Source of the DNA: Bacilli bacterium
Lineage (GTDB): Bacteria; Bacillota_I; Bacilli_A; RF39; UBA660
NCBI GenBank assembly: GCA_900758495.1
Contig: CAAERO010000005.1
Coordinates: 124,001-188,000, forward strand
Reading direction: 5' to 3'
Length of the DNA: 64,000 nucleotides
In this document: piece after piece, positions 6,616 to 15,475 of the stretch
Numbering within the stretch: position 1 is the first letter of the stretch
Layout: every line of letters starts with the position of its first letter
Notes under the pieces: generated by a model
The model's database searches: none
Seen by the model: the letters and a program-made list of their open reading frames with translations, nothing else
What the model was told of the DNA's origin: nothing
Position numbers and translations under genes: made by a program

Positions 6616-6990
6616 ATGAATTTAAATGAAATAAATCCTTTAGTTCTTGCTTATTTAGGAGATAGTGTTTATGAAACTTATATTAGACTTTACTTAGTAA
6701 AGCAAAATATTCCAACTATTGGAAAGCTTCAACAGGTCTCTCTTTTATATGTTACTGCCAAAAGCCAAGCTAGTATTCTTGAAAAGTTAATAAAAAACAA
6801 TTTTTTTAATGATGAAGAGTTAGATATCATTAGAAGAGCAAGGAATACTAAAGGGCATAAGCCACCAAAAGGCTGCAATATGGCTACTTATCATTTTGCT
6901 ACCGCCTTTGAAGCAGTGATTGGTTATTTATATTTAAAATGTGATAATAATAAAATAAAAAAACTGATGGAACAGATAGAAATGGAGTAA
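6616..6990 (+). CDS. mrnC: Mini-ribonuclease III
   Basis: RNase III catalytic domain without the dsRNA-binding domain, 124 residues. The signature is LAYLGDSVYE with D16, and the helix ending in ATAFEAVIGYLYL supplies the second acidic metal ligands (E and nearby residues). The family matures 23S rRNA ends in Bacillus. The start is chosen at 6616 behind GAGGAGT; an ATG at 6598 lies within the upstream gene and before the ribosome binding site. It is followed two bases later by rlmB, the conserved pairing. Confidence 0.93.
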   Translation: MNLNEINPLVLAYLGDSVYETYIRLYLVKQNIPTIGKLQQVSLLYVTAKSQASILEKLIKNNFFNDEELDIIRRARNTKGHKPPKGCNMATYHFATAFEAVIGYLYLKCDNNKIKKLMEQIEME

Positions 6991-6992
6991 TT

Positions 6993-7694
6993 ATGATAGT
7001 ATATGGTTATAATGTAGCAGAAGCTATTTTAAAAAATAAAAATTTATGCAAAAAAGTCCGAAAAATCGTAATTCAGGATAGTATGAGGGCCAAATTTGCC
7101 AATTTGCTCCCTGAAAATGTCAAATTCAGGGTAGTTTATGCCCAAAAATGCGAAATTGACTTTTTGGCAAAAGGACTACATCAGGGTATAATGATTGACA
7201 TGGACTACGCATATAGTTCATTATGGGACTTTTTGAAGGAAAATCCTAGTTCAGTTGTTATTTTAGATCATTTAGAAGATCCACATAACTTTGGAGCTAT
7301 CATAAGAACAGCAAAGGCAGCTGGTTTTGATGGAATTATAATTCCTAAAGATAGGGGAGTAGGTGTTACAAGTACTGTAGTCAAAACTAGTGTAGGAACA
7401 ATTTTTGATATTGATGTAATACAAGTTACTAATCTAAAAAATACTATTGACGAACTTAAAAAGAATGGTTTTTGGATAGTGGGAACCGATATGGCTGGTA
7501 GTGATTATCGTAGTATAGATTATACTGGGAAAGTAGCATTAGTTATCGGAAATGAAGGTAAGGGAATAAGTAAATTAGTAAAGGATAATTGTGACTTCTT
7601 AGCCACTATTCCTTTAGCTCCCAATGTAGAAAGTTTAAACGCTTCTGTAGCAGCTGGCATAATGATATATGAGGTAGTTCGAAATAGAAAGTAG
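6993..7694 (+). CDS. rlmB: 23S rRNA (guanosine-2'-O-) methyltransferase RlmB
   Basis: SpoU/TrmH-class enzyme of 233 residues that 2'-O-methylates a guanosine of 23S rRNA with S-adenosylmethionine. An N-terminal substrate-binding domain (about 1-70, beginning YGYNVAEAIL) precedes the trefoil-knot domain. The three SpoU motifs are seen as DHLEDPHNFGAIIRTA, ALVIGNEGKGI and IPLAPNVESLNASVAAGI. It sits directly after mrnC with the stop and start two bases apart. The first 200 bases use more G/C-containing codons than the rest. Confidence 0.94.
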   Translation: MIVYGYNVAEAILKNKNLCKKVRKIVIQDSMRAKFANLLPENVKFRVVYAQKCEIDFLAKGLHQGIMIDMDYAYSSLWDFLKENPSSVVILDHLEDPHNFGAIIRTAKAAGFDGIIIPKDRGVGVTSTVVKTSVGTIFDIDVIQVTNLKNTIDELKKNGFWIVGTDMAGSDYRSIDYTGKVALVIGNEGKGISKLVKDNCDFLATIPLAPNVESLNASVAAGIMIYEVVRNRK

Positions 7695-7700
7695 GTATTT

Positions 7701-8309
7701 ATGAAATACTATAATGATTACGAACTTCTTTATCTAATCGCTGAAGAGGATGAGGTGGCTAAAGATATTCTTAAAAAAAAGTATGCACCTTTAATCTACG
7801 AAAAAGCAAAGGAATACTGTCAAGGTAATTCTTATAATATTCCTTCTTTTTCCTTTGATGAATTAATAGCTTTAGCAAATGATACTTTACTAAGAGCAGC
7901 TAGAAATTATAATCAAGACCAGAAGGCTGTTTTTTACACTTATTTCTTGGTATGTCTTAATAGAGAATTTTCATTATATAAAAGAGGATTGTTAGCAAAA
8001 AAAAATCAGTTATTTTATGATCAAACTCAAGATATTACTTCTTATGAGATTAATGATTATATTACAGAAGAGGTAAAATGGGATAATGATCCTTGTAAAA
8101 TTTCTGAAGAAAAAGAATTGTTTGATTTCATTAAAGAATATATGTATGATTTAGAAGGCTATGAGAGAAAAGTATTTGAGTTAAGATTTAACGGCTTTAA
8201 ATATGTAGAAATTGGTACACTTTTGGGAATATCAACTGTAAGTGTTGGTAAAATAGTAGAAAAACTTAAGAAAAATTTGAAACAAGAATTGAAAAAACAG
8301 TTTGAATAG
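7701..8309 (+). CDS. sigH: Sigma-70 family factor, SigH-like
   Basis: RNA polymerase sigma factor of 202 residues. Region 2 (about 15-95) has the helix DELIALANDTLLRAARNYNQDQKAVFYTYFLVCLNREF. Region 4 (about 140-195) has the helix-turn-helix YVEIGTLLGISTVSVGKIVEKLKK. The length and position after rlmB match sigH of Bacillus (where yacP lies between; it is absent here). SigH drives early stationary-phase and sporulation genes, and spo0A is present in the window. Sequence alone cannot exclude a ComX-like competence role. Confidence 0.75.
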   Translation: MKYYNDYELLYLIAEEDEVAKDILKKKYAPLIYEKAKEYCQGNSYNIPSFSFDELIALANDTLLRAARNYNQDQKAVFYTYFLVCLNREFSLYKRGLLAKKNQLFYDQTQDITSYEINDYITEEVKWDNDPCKISEEKELFDFIKEYMYDLEGYERKVFELRFNGFKYVEIGTLLGISTVSVGKIVEKLKKNLKQELKKQFE

Positions 8310-8336
8310 GTTATTATTAAACTAGGGTGAGTGTAT

Positions 8337-8972
8337 GTGAAAGTATTGTTAAAAGATTATATGAATTCTTATCATGATACAAAAGAATATCAACAGACTT
8401 TTTACATAATGGATAAGACTTTAAAATATATACATGAAAATAATTATCAGGTGTATTCTTTTAATCCTACAGAAATAGTACTTTATAAGGAAAAAGACAA
8501 AACTCTAGGGGTAGATTATCAAAATATAACTACACTATCTTCTGAAGCTACTAATGAAATACATCAAAATATGTTTAATCTAGCTTTTTTAGAAGTTGCA
8601 ATCTATACTTCGACGTATCCTTATTTAAAACCTGATTTTCTAAAAGAAAACTTTAAGGAGATATCAATGCTTTTACCGAGTGAAGATATTCCTTATTATC
8701 GAAGAAATTTGCTTGAAAAAAATAACTTTTACTATAGTGATTACTGTGATGCTAGAAATAATAATGAAATAGCAAAAATTAATAAAAGCTTAGAAAATGA
8801 GGGAGGTAGAAGTAGAGGTTTAGTTAAATCTACTCCGTATGGAGCTCTTTACCAAAATCTGGGTGATGATAATAATAAGTCAGCATTTGTTACTGGATTT
8901 ATTTTACCATTCATTATTATTTCCCTTAGTCTTTTAATACCAATATTATCGATTATGTTTTCAAGAATGTAA
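8337..8972 (+). CDS. Hypothetical protein with C-terminal membrane anchor
   Basis: Unrecognised protein of 211 residues with the rightmost 25 (about 185-209, FVTGFILPFIIISLSLLIPILSIMF) forming one or two hydrophobic helices, so the bulk is probably cytoplasmic and tail-anchored. The soluble part is rich in Tyr and Asn and has no motif I recognise. The start is uncertain: AGGGTGA (8324-8330) fits GTG 8337 best, while GTG 8331 would touch the site. It is the last gene of the cysS-sigH run and is followed by a strong terminator. Confidence 0.6.
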   Translation: MKVLLKDYMNSYHDTKEYQQTFYIMDKTLKYIHENNYQVYSFNPTEIVLYKEKDKTLGVDYQNITTLSSEATNEIHQNMFNLAFLEVAIYTSTYPYLKPDFLKENFKEISMLLPSEDIPYYRRNLLEKNNFYYSDYCDARNNNEIAKINKSLENEGGRSRGLVKSTPYGALYQNLGDDNNKSAFVTGFILPFIIISLSLLIPILSIMFSRM

Positions 8973-8979
8973 TATAAAG

Positions 8980-9016
8980 ACACTATATAATATTAATTTG
9001 TATATAGTGTTTTTTC
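8980..9016 (+). terminator. Terminator of the cysS-sigH run
   Basis: Perfect 10-bp stem ACACTATATA (8980-8989) with TATATAGTGT (9001-9010), followed by six T. Confidence 0.85.
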
Positions 9017-9041
9017 TATGTAAGTAGATTATTTTGCTCAC

Positions 9042-9065
9042 AAAAAAACCTTACACAAAGTAAGG
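9042..9065 (-). terminator. Terminator of the HU gene
   Basis: On the minus strand CCTTAC and GTAAGG pair around a 5-nt loop and run into seven T (plus-strand A run 9042-9048). Confidence 0.85.
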
Positions 9066-9076
9066 TCTTAGAACTA

Positions 9077-9352
9077 TTATTTATTAACAGCCTCTTTTAA
9101 AGCAGTTCCAGCCTTAAATCCAACATTTTTGCTAGCTGCAATATGAATTGTTTCACCAGTTTGTGGGTTACGTCCATCACGAGCAGCACGTTCAGAAATT
9201 TTGAATACACCAAATCCTGCTACAGATACTTTATTTCCTTTTACAAGTTCATCTTTAAATAAATCAAATGTTGCAGAAAAAACATTTTCAACATCAGATT
9301 TGCTTAAACCTGTTGTACTTGCAATAGCTTCCATCATTTCAGACTTTTTCAT
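9077..9352 (-). CDS. hup: HU-family DNA-binding protein
   Basis: Nucleoid protein of 91 residues, the standard length. It starts MKKSEMMEAIASTTGLSKSDVE and carries the DNA-arm sequence GFGVFKISERAARDGRNPQTGETIHIAASK with the minor-groove Pro (RNPQTG). It forms dimers that bend DNA. AGGAGGTGAAAC precedes the start; a perfect extended -10 lies upstream. Single gene between two terminators. Confidence 0.96.
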   Translation of the reverse strand: MKKSEMMEAIASTTGLSKSDVENVFSATFDLFKDELVKGNKVSVAGFGVFKISERAARDGRNPQTGETIHIAASKNVGFKAGTALKEAVNK

Positions 9353-9379
9353 TGTTTCACCTCCTGTACTGTCTAATTC

Positions 9380-9390
9380 ATTATAGCATA
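9380..9390 (-). promoter_or_regulatory. HU gene promoter (extended -10)
   Basis: On the minus strand TATGC is followed by TATAAT, a consensus extended -10; the -35 is weak. It lies 28 bases before the HU start codon. Confidence 0.6.
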
Positions 9391-9501
9391 GATTTTTTAG
9401 AAAAGTATACGTTTAATAGTTAAATAATAGATAAAATTTACATTTTTTACTAAATATATTGGCAAAATATAAATAGAAGGACAATTATATAGAAAATACG
9501 T

Positions 9502-9531
9502 TTGATTTTTAATTAAGAGTTATGGTATATT
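9502..9531 (+). promoter_or_regulatory. Candidate distal uvrA promoter
   Basis: TTGATT (9502-9507), 18-base spacer, TATATT (9526-9531) with an upstream TGG. Confidence 0.5.
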
Positions 9532-9566
9532 ACTATGTAGAAAATTCTTTTCTTTTTTGAGAAAAG

Positions 9567-9575
9567 TGTTATACT
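9567..9575 (+). promoter_or_regulatory. Candidate proximal uvrA promoter
   Basis: TGT followed by TATACT, an extended -10 located 24 bases before the uvrA start. An imperfect hairpin, CTTTTCT…AGAAAAG, sits over its -35 region and could be an operator; no LexA (CGAACN4GTTCG) box is seen. Confidence 0.45.
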
Positions 9576-9598
9576 AACAATCGAAATGGGGTGTTACT

Positions 9599-12406
9599 AT
9601 GGATAAAATAATAGTAAAAGGAGCAAGAGAAAATAACTTAAAAAATGTTAATATTGAACTTCCTAAGAATAAATTAATTGTTATGACAGGACTTTCTGGA
9701 AGTGGTAAGAGTTCACTAGCCTTTGATACGATTTATGCTGAAGGCCAAAGAAGATATGTGGAAAGTTTATCTGCTTATGCAAGACAATTTTTAGGAGGTA
9801 GTGAAAAACCTGATGTGGATTCTATTGAAGGACTTTCACCTGCTATTAGTATTGACCAGAAAACAACAAATAAAAATCCACGAAGTACAGTAGGAACAGT
9901 AACTGAAATATATGATTATTTAAGGCTTTTATTTGCCAGGATAGGAGTGCCTTATTGTCCAACACATAATATTCCAATTAAAAGTCAAAGTGTGGAGGAA
10001 ATAGCAAACAAAATATTAGAATATGACGAAGGAACAAAAATAGTTCTATTAGCACCAGTTGTTTATGGTGAAAAAGGAACTCACAAAGAATTACTTTCAG
10101 ACTTAATGAGCGAAGGATATATTCGTGTGCGTATTAATGGTGAGATGTATGATTTATCAGAGAAGATAGAACTAGATAAAAATAAAAAAGATAATATTGA
10201 AGTAGTAGTTGATAGATTAGTACTTAAAGATGATATTAGAGGAAGACTTAGTGAAGGAATTGAAAATGCTTTAAAACTAGGACATGGAAAAGTAGTAGTA
10301 CAATTCAATCTATCTAAAGAATTAGTATTTTCTGAAGATTTTGCTTGCCCTTATTGTGATTTTTCATTATCAGAGTTGGAACCAAGAATCTTTAGTTTTA
10401 ATGCTCCATATGGTGCTTGTAAAGAATGTAAAGGTTTAGGAGTAAAGTTACAAATGGATCCAGATTTAGTAATTCCTGATAAAGACTTAAATTTAGAACA
10501 AGGAGCTATAGTAACACTAGGTGATGATACTGATGGAATATACTATAAAAAATTGGAATGTCTTTGTAAGCATTATAAAATTAGTACTAAAAAGCCATTT
10601 AAGAAATTAACTGATAGAGAAAAAGAATTAATTCTTTATGGTAGTGATGAACAAATATTATTTGATTATAAATCTAAGAGTGGTAATCATTTTCATCAAG
10701 TAGATTATTATGAAGGAATAATTAATAACTTGGAAAGAAGATATATGGAGACGACTAGTACTTGGATTAGAGAATGGTTAGAGAAATTTATGATTGAGCA
10801 TACTTGTGAAGAATGTAAAGGTTCAAGACTTCAAGAAAATGTTTTATCAGTATTAGTTGGTGAAAAAAATATTTATGAATTAACTTGTATGAGTATAAAA
10901 GATTTAATACCATTTTTTACAGAATTAAAATTAGGAGAAGAACAATTAAAAATAGCTGACTTGTTATTAAAAGAAATCTTATCAAGATTGACTTTCTTGA
11001 AAAATGTTGGACTTGAGTATTTAACATTAGCAAGAAGTGCGTCTACCTTATCAGGTGGTGAAGCTCAAAGAATTAGACTTGCTACACAAATAGGTTCAAG
11101 ATTAACAGGAGTATTATATGTATTAGATGAACCTAGTATTGGACTTCATCAAAGAGATAATGATAGATTAATTAAATCTTTATTAGAAATGCGTGATTTA
11201 GGTAATACTTTAATAGTAGTAGAACATGATACTGATACAATGTTAGCAGCTGACTATCTAGTTGATGTTGGGCCTAAAGCTGGTGATGAGGGAGGTAGAA
11301 TAGTAGCTGCTGGAACACCAGAAGAAGTTATGAAAAATGATAATAGTATAACAGGACGATATTTAAGTGGTAAAGAATGTATTGAAGTACCAAAAATAAG
11401 AAGAAAAGGTACAGGTAAATTTATTACTATTAAAGGAGCACAAGAAAATAATTTAAAAAATATAACTGCTAAAATACCACTTGGAACATTTACTTGTATA
11501 ACAGGAGTAAGTGGTAGTGGGAAGAGCACTTTAATAAACGAAATATTAGTTAAAACTGCAATGAATTACGTTTATCACAGTAAATATAAACCTGGTAAAT
11601 GCGATAAAGTTTTAGGACTTGAAAATATCGATAAAATAGTTGATATTTCTCAGAGTCCGATAGGTCGGACACCAAGAAGTAATCCTGCTACTTATACAGG
11701 AGTGTTTGATGATATAAGAGAACTATTTACTACTACTAAAGAAGCTAAAATGTTAGGCTATGAAAAAAATAGATTTTCTTTTAATGTCAAAGGTGGAAGA
11801 TGTGAGGCTTGTCGCGGTGATGGTGTTAAAAAGATAGAAATGCATTTTTTACCAGATGTTTACGTTCCTTGTGAAGTTTGTCACGGAACTCGTTATAATC
11901 AAGAGACTTTAAAAATAAAATATAAAGAGAAGAATATTGCTGATGTTTTAGATATGCGTGTACATGAAGCTTTAAAATTCTTCGAAAATCATAATAAAAT
12001 AAAAAATAAATTGCAAGTATTAGAAGATGTTGGATTAGGTTATGTTAAACTTGGCCAAAGTGCTCCAACTTTATCAGGTGGTGAGGCGGAGCGAGTAAAG
12101 CTTGCTAAAGAATTACAAAAGAAAGCAACAGGAAAAACTTTATTTGTATTAGATGAACCAACAACAGGTTTGCATACTGATGACATTAAGCGTTTGCTTG
12201 CAATTTTACAAAAAATAGTAGATAATAATGATACAGTAGTAGTCATTGAACACAACTTAGATGTAATAAAATGTGCTGATTATATAATTGATTTAGGACA
12301 AGAAGGTGGCGATTTAGGTGGAGAAATAATTGCTACTGGTACACCAGAGGATATTAGTAAAGCTAAAGAATCTTATACAGGTGCTTTCCTAAAGAAGATT
12401 TTATAG
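9599..12406 (+). CDS. uvrA: Excinuclease ABC subunit A
   Basis: DNA damage sensor of nucleotide excision repair, 935 residues. Two ABC ATPase modules: Walker A GLSGSGKSSL (31-40) and GVSGSGKSTL in the second half, with signatures LSGGEAQRI and LSGGEAERV. Zinc fingers are seen as CPYC…CKEC and CEAC…CEVC. It loads UvrB at lesions. uvrB is not adjacent here, unlike many Bacillota. It opens a run uvrA, yvlD-like, lgt, trxB, yvcK, whiA with short gaps. Confidence 0.98.
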   Translation: MDKIIVKGARENNLKNVNIELPKNKLIVMTGLSGSGKSSLAFDTIYAEGQRRYVESLSAYARQFLGGSEKPDVDSIEGLSPAISIDQKTTNKNPRSTVGTVTEIYDYLRLLFARIGVPYCPTHNIPIKSQSVEEIANKILEYDEGTKIVLLAPVVYGEKGTHKELLSDLMSEGYIRVRINGEMYDLSEKIELDKNKKDNIEVVVDRLVLKDDIRGRLSEGIENALKLGHGKVVVQFNLSKELVFSEDFACPYCDFSLSELEPRIFSFNAPYGACKECKGLGVKLQMDPDLVIPDKDLNLEQGAIVTLGDDTDGIYYKKLECLCKHYKISTKKPFKKLTDREKELILYGSDEQILFDYKSKSGNHFHQVDYYEGIINNLERRYMETTSTWIREWLEKFMIEHTCEECKGSRLQENVLSVLVGEKNIYELTCMSIKDLIPFFTELKLGEEQLKIADLLLKEILSRLTFLKNVGLEYLTLARSASTLSGGEAQRIRLATQIGSRLTGVLYVLDEPSIGLHQRDNDRLIKSLLEMRDLGNTLIVVEHDTDTMLAADYLVDVGPKAGDEGGRIVAAGTPEEVMKNDNSITGRYLSGKECIEVPKIRRKGTGKFITIKGAQENNLKNITAKIPLGTFTCITGVSGSGKSTLINEILVKTAMNYVYHSKYKPGKCDKVLGLENIDKIVDISQSPIGRTPRSNPATYTGVFDDIRELFTTTKEAKMLGYEKNRFSFNVKGGRCEACRGDGVKKIEMHFLPDVYVPCEVCHGTRYNQETLKIKYKEKNIADVLDMRVHEALKFFENHNKIKNKLQVLEDVGLGYVKLGQSAPTLSGGEAERVKLAKELQKKATGKTLFVLDEPTTGLHTDDIKRLLAILQKIVDNNDTVVVIEHNLDVIKCADYIIDLGQEGGDLGGEIIATGTPEDISKAKESYTGAFLKKIL

Positions 12407-12416
12407 GAGGAAAAAA

Positions 12417-12842
12417 ATGAAAATTGTTGTCTTAGCTAAAGGAAAAGAAAGATTAAATAGAGCAATAGAATGGTTATTATATTTTGTTTCTTATCTATTT
12501 GTGTTCTTTCTAGTCAGTAAACTATTTAAGTCATTTTATATTGATAAAGTACACCCTTTGTTTTATAGCGCCTTAGCAACTTTTATCTTATATGTACTTA
12601 ATAAAACAGTAAAACCAATATTGGTTAGTTTGACTATACCAATAACAGGTATTACTTTGGGCCTTTTTTATCCTTTTATTAACTTGTTTGTTTTAAAACT
12701 GACAGATTGGATTTTAGGTAGCCATTTTAATTTGAATGACTTTTGGGTAGCTCTTGTTATATCTATTCTTATTTCTGTTATGAATTTTGTGATGGAAGAT
12801 ATAATAATTGCTCCTTTGATTAGGAGATTTAAAAATGAATAG
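12417..12842 (+). CDS. YvlD-family (phage-holin-like) membrane protein
   Basis: Four-helix membrane protein of 141 residues. The core LNKTVKPILVSLTIPITGITLGLFYPFINLFVLKL is typical of the family annotated as phage holin 4 superfamily (Bacillus YvlD): a conserved N-x-x-x-x-P-x-L pattern followed by T-L-G-L-F. Despite the label, these are chromosomal proteins often found near envelope-stress genes; nothing here suggests a phage. A basic N-terminal extension precedes the first helix. It starts 10 bases after uvrA behind AGGAGG and overlaps lgt by 8 bp. Function unknown. Confidence 0.75.
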   Translation: MKIVVLAKGKERLNRAIEWLLYFVSYLFVFFLVSKLFKSFYIDKVHPLFYSALATFILYVLNKTVKPILVSLTIPITGITLGLFYPFINLFVLKLTDWILGSHFNLNDFWVALVISILISVMNFVMEDIIIAPLIRRFKNE

Positions 12843-13635
12843 AGTTTTCTTAGACTTGGGATTTATTAAAATTTATTACTATACAATTTTCATTTTTTTT
12901 GCTATAATTTCTGCTTGTCTGCTTATATTTAAAGAAGCAAAAAAACAGAATATAGATAAAGATTTTTTGATAAATACTATTTATTACGTAATAATATTAG
13001 GAATAATCGGAGCAAGAGTTTATTATGTATTATTTGAATGGTCTTATTATGTAAAAAATCCATTAGAGATATTAGCAATTTGGAATGGTGGACTTGCCAT
13101 TCATGGTGGAATAATAGCTGGCTTGTTGTTTATAATATATTATTGTCATAAGAATAAAATATCTAGTTTGAAATTTTTAGACATAGTAGTAGTAGGCCTT
13201 ATTCTAGCGCAAGCAATTGGAAGATGGGGTAATTTTTTTAATCAGGAAGCCTATGGAGCTCTTACTACTAAACAAGAACTAATAAGTCTTCATATACCAA
13301 CATTTATCATAAATGGAATGTATATAAATGGAAATTATTATCAACCAACATTTTTATATGAATCATTGTTTGATTTTATAGGATTTTTAATGCTATTCTT
13401 TATTAGATTTTATCCATATTTAAAAGTAGGATTTTTAACTGGTCTTTACTTGATTTGGTATGGTGCGTCAAGATTCTTTATTGAAGGAGTGCGTACTGAT
13501 AGTCTAATGTTTGGAAACTTTAAAATGGCACAGATAGTATCAATAATAATGATAATTTGTGGTATTTATTTATGTTTTATAAAAAATATTAAAAAAAGAA
13601 AACTAGAGAATCTATATCATAAGGAGGACTTTTGA
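12835..13635 (+). CDS. lgt: Prolipoprotein diacylglyceryl transferase
   Basis: Seven-helix membrane enzyme of 266 residues that moves diacylglycerol from phosphatidylglycerol to the lipobox Cys of prolipoproteins. Signature pieces: GARVYYVLFEW, GGLAIHGGIIAG (catalytic-region His) and the Lgt motif GRWGNFFNQEAYG, with GASRFFIEGVRTD near the end (Arg needed for activity). It overlaps the upstream gene by 8 bp and ends in TGA one base before trxB, so it is probably co-translated with its neighbours. Confidence 0.95.
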   Translation: MNRVFLDLGFIKIYYYTIFIFFAIISACLLIFKEAKKQNIDKDFLINTIYYVIILGIIGARVYYVLFEWSYYVKNPLEILAIWNGGLAIHGGIIAGLLFIIYYCHKNKISSLKFLDIVVVGLILAQAIGRWGNFFNQEAYGALTTKQELISLHIPTFIINGMYINGNYYQPTFLYESLFDFIGFLMLFFIRFYPYLKVGFLTGLYLIWYGASRFFIEGVRTDSLMFGNFKMAQIVSIIMIICGIYLCFIKNIKKRKLENLYHKEDF

Positions 13636-13636
13636 C

Positions 13637-14527
13637 ATGAAATATGATGTTTTACTAATTGGCTGTGGAGTAGCTGGGATGACCGCTGCTATTTACTTGA
13701 AAAGAAGTGGTATTTCTTGTGCTATTTTTGAATCATCTATGCCTGGAGGACAAATTGTATCAAATGATAAAATAGAAAATTATCCAGGATTTTCTTCAGT
13801 ATCAGGAAGTGATTTGGCTATTTCTATTCTAAATCAAGTTAAAGAATTAGAAATACCTGTTATTTTTGAGAAAGTTGAAAAAGTAATTGATAAGCAAGAA
13901 ATAAAAGAAATCATTACAGATAAAAATACTTATACTAGTTCAAAAATAATTATTGCTACTGGAAGAAAAGCAAAAAAGTTAAACGTTTTATTTGAAGATA
14001 AATACCTTAATCACGGTTTAAGTTTTTGTGCTGTTTGTGATGGTAATCTATATAAGGATAAAGATGTAGTAGTAATAGGTGGTGGTGATAGTGCCTTCGA
14101 ATCTGCTAATTATTTAAGTCATCTTGCTAAAACTGTTACAGTCTTACATAGAAGAGAAGAATTTAGAGCTAAGAAAAGCTTAGTAGATAAAGTTAAAAAT
14201 CTAAATAATGTTTCTTTTGTTTTGGGTGAGGCTATATCTTTCTTGGGAGAAGATAATTTAACAGGAATAAAATTAAAAGATGAAAGAGTTATTGATTGTG
14301 ATGCTGTGTTTGTTTGCATTGGTCAGATACCAAATACAGAATTTTTAACGGATTTAAATATATTATCAAAAGATAGTTATATTGAAGTAGATAATAACTT
14401 TGAGACAAAAATAAAGGGAATCTATGCAGTAGGTGATTGTGTATTTAAACCACACTATCAAATTGTTATTGCAATGAGCGAAGCAGCAAGATGTGCCTTG
14501 AATGTAAGGAGTGAGCTAAGTGAATAA
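13637..14527 (+). CDS. trxB: Thioredoxin reductase
   Basis: FAD/NADPH flavoenzyme of 296 residues, slightly shorter than the usual 305-320. The FAD-binding GCGVAGMTAAIYLKRSG (10-26), redox-active CAVCDG, NADPH-binding GGGDSAFESANYL and FAD site GIYAVGDCVFK are all present. It reduces thioredoxin. The HRREEFRA after the NADPH motif supports NADPH use. AAGGAGG precedes the start, and yvcK overlaps its end by 8 bp, as in Bacillus-type trxB-yvcK-whiA clusters (rapZ/yvcJ is missing here). Confidence 0.95.
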   Translation: MKYDVLLIGCGVAGMTAAIYLKRSGISCAIFESSMPGGQIVSNDKIENYPGFSSVSGSDLAISILNQVKELEIPVIFEKVEKVIDKQEIKEIITDKNTYTSSKIIIATGRKAKKLNVLFEDKYLNHGLSFCAVCDGNLYKDKDVVVIGGGDSAFESANYLSHLAKTVTVLHRREEFRAKKSLVDKVKNLNNVSFVLGEAISFLGEDNLTGIKLKDERVIDCDAVFVCIGQIPNTEFLTDLNILSKDSYIEVDNNFETKIKGIYAVGDCVFKPHYQIVIAMSEAARCALNVRSELSE

Positions 14528-15470
14528 AAAAGTAGTAGTCTTAGGCGGAGGAAAAGGAATATCTTATTTACTTGCAGGACTTAAAGACTTTCCTCTTGAT
14601 ATTACAGCAGTTATTACTGTAGCAGATAATGGAAAGAGTACAGGTAAATTAAGAGAAGAATTTCATATTCCTGCTGTAGGAGATGTTAGAAAAGTTATAA
14701 CTAGTATGTCAGGTAGTGATGAAACCATTAAAAAAATGCTAGAATATCGTTTTCATACTACTAGTGATTTAGATGGTCATGCTTTAGGAAACTTAATTCT
14801 TACTTCTTTATTAGATATAACTGGAAGTTTAAAGTCAGCCATTGAGGAATTATCAATCTTATTAGATGTTAAAAGTAACATTTTTCCTTTAACTGAAGAT
14901 AAAAATATTACCTTGATGGGTGAAGCAACTGATGGTTCTATAATAGAAGGAGAAGAAATGATTACAAAATCTCCAAAGAAAATAAAGAGATTATTTTATA
15001 AAGAGGAACCAAATGTATTAAAAGAGGTAATAACTGCTATTAATGAAGCTGATCTAGTTTTACTAAGTATGGGTAGTTTATATACATCTCTCTTTCCAAA
15101 CTTATTATCAAAAAAAGTTATAACAGCCTTAGATAAGACAAAATCTCCTATTATGTATGTTTGTAATATAGTTACTCAACCAGGTGAAACAGATAATTTT
15201 ACAGTTAGTGATCATGTTAATTTGATAAATGAATATTTAGGTAAACATAAACTAGATGTTGTTATTGCTTCTAATTCTCCAATTTCTAAAGAAATGGCTG
15301 AAAAGTATGCTTGTAAGGAAAGAAAAGACCCTGTAAAGATAGATTATGCAGTATTAAAGGCGTTGGATGTAGAATTTATTGAAGCCGATTTGTTAACTAT
15401 TGCTGATGACACTTTGAAACATCATAGTCAAAAACTTAGTTCATTAATATTCTCCTATTTAATGAGGTGA
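14520..15470 (+). CDS. yvcK: YvcK/CofD-like gluconeogenesis factor
   Basis: Cytoplasmic Rossmann-like protein of 316 residues that binds UDP-sugars in Bacillus and is needed for growth on gluconeogenic carbon and for normal cell-wall placement. The nucleotide-binding start VVLGGGKGISYLLAGLK (6-22) and TVADNGKSTGKLREEF are clear, with GDVRKV and LDGHALGNL further on. It begins at GTG 14520 behind AAGGAGTGAG and ends TGA just upstream of whiA. Confidence 0.92.
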   Translation: MNKKVVVLGGGKGISYLLAGLKDFPLDITAVITVADNGKSTGKLREEFHIPAVGDVRKVITSMSGSDETIKKMLEYRFHTTSDLDGHALGNLILTSLLDITGSLKSAIEELSILLDVKSNIFPLTEDKNITLMGEATDGSIIEGEEMITKSPKKIKRLFYKEEPNVLKEVITAINEADLVLLSMGSLYTSLFPNLLSKKVITALDKTKSPIMYVCNIVTQPGETDNFTVSDHVNLINEYLGKHKLDVVIASNSPISKEMAEKYACKERKDPVKIDYAVLKALDVEFIEADLLTIADDTLKHHSQKLSSLIFSYLMR

Positions 15471-15475
15471 TAGTT

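Noticed and set aside
12417..12842. Prophage holin
   Set aside because: The protein belongs to the chromosomal YvlD-like family; no phage genes, integrase or attachment sites are nearby.
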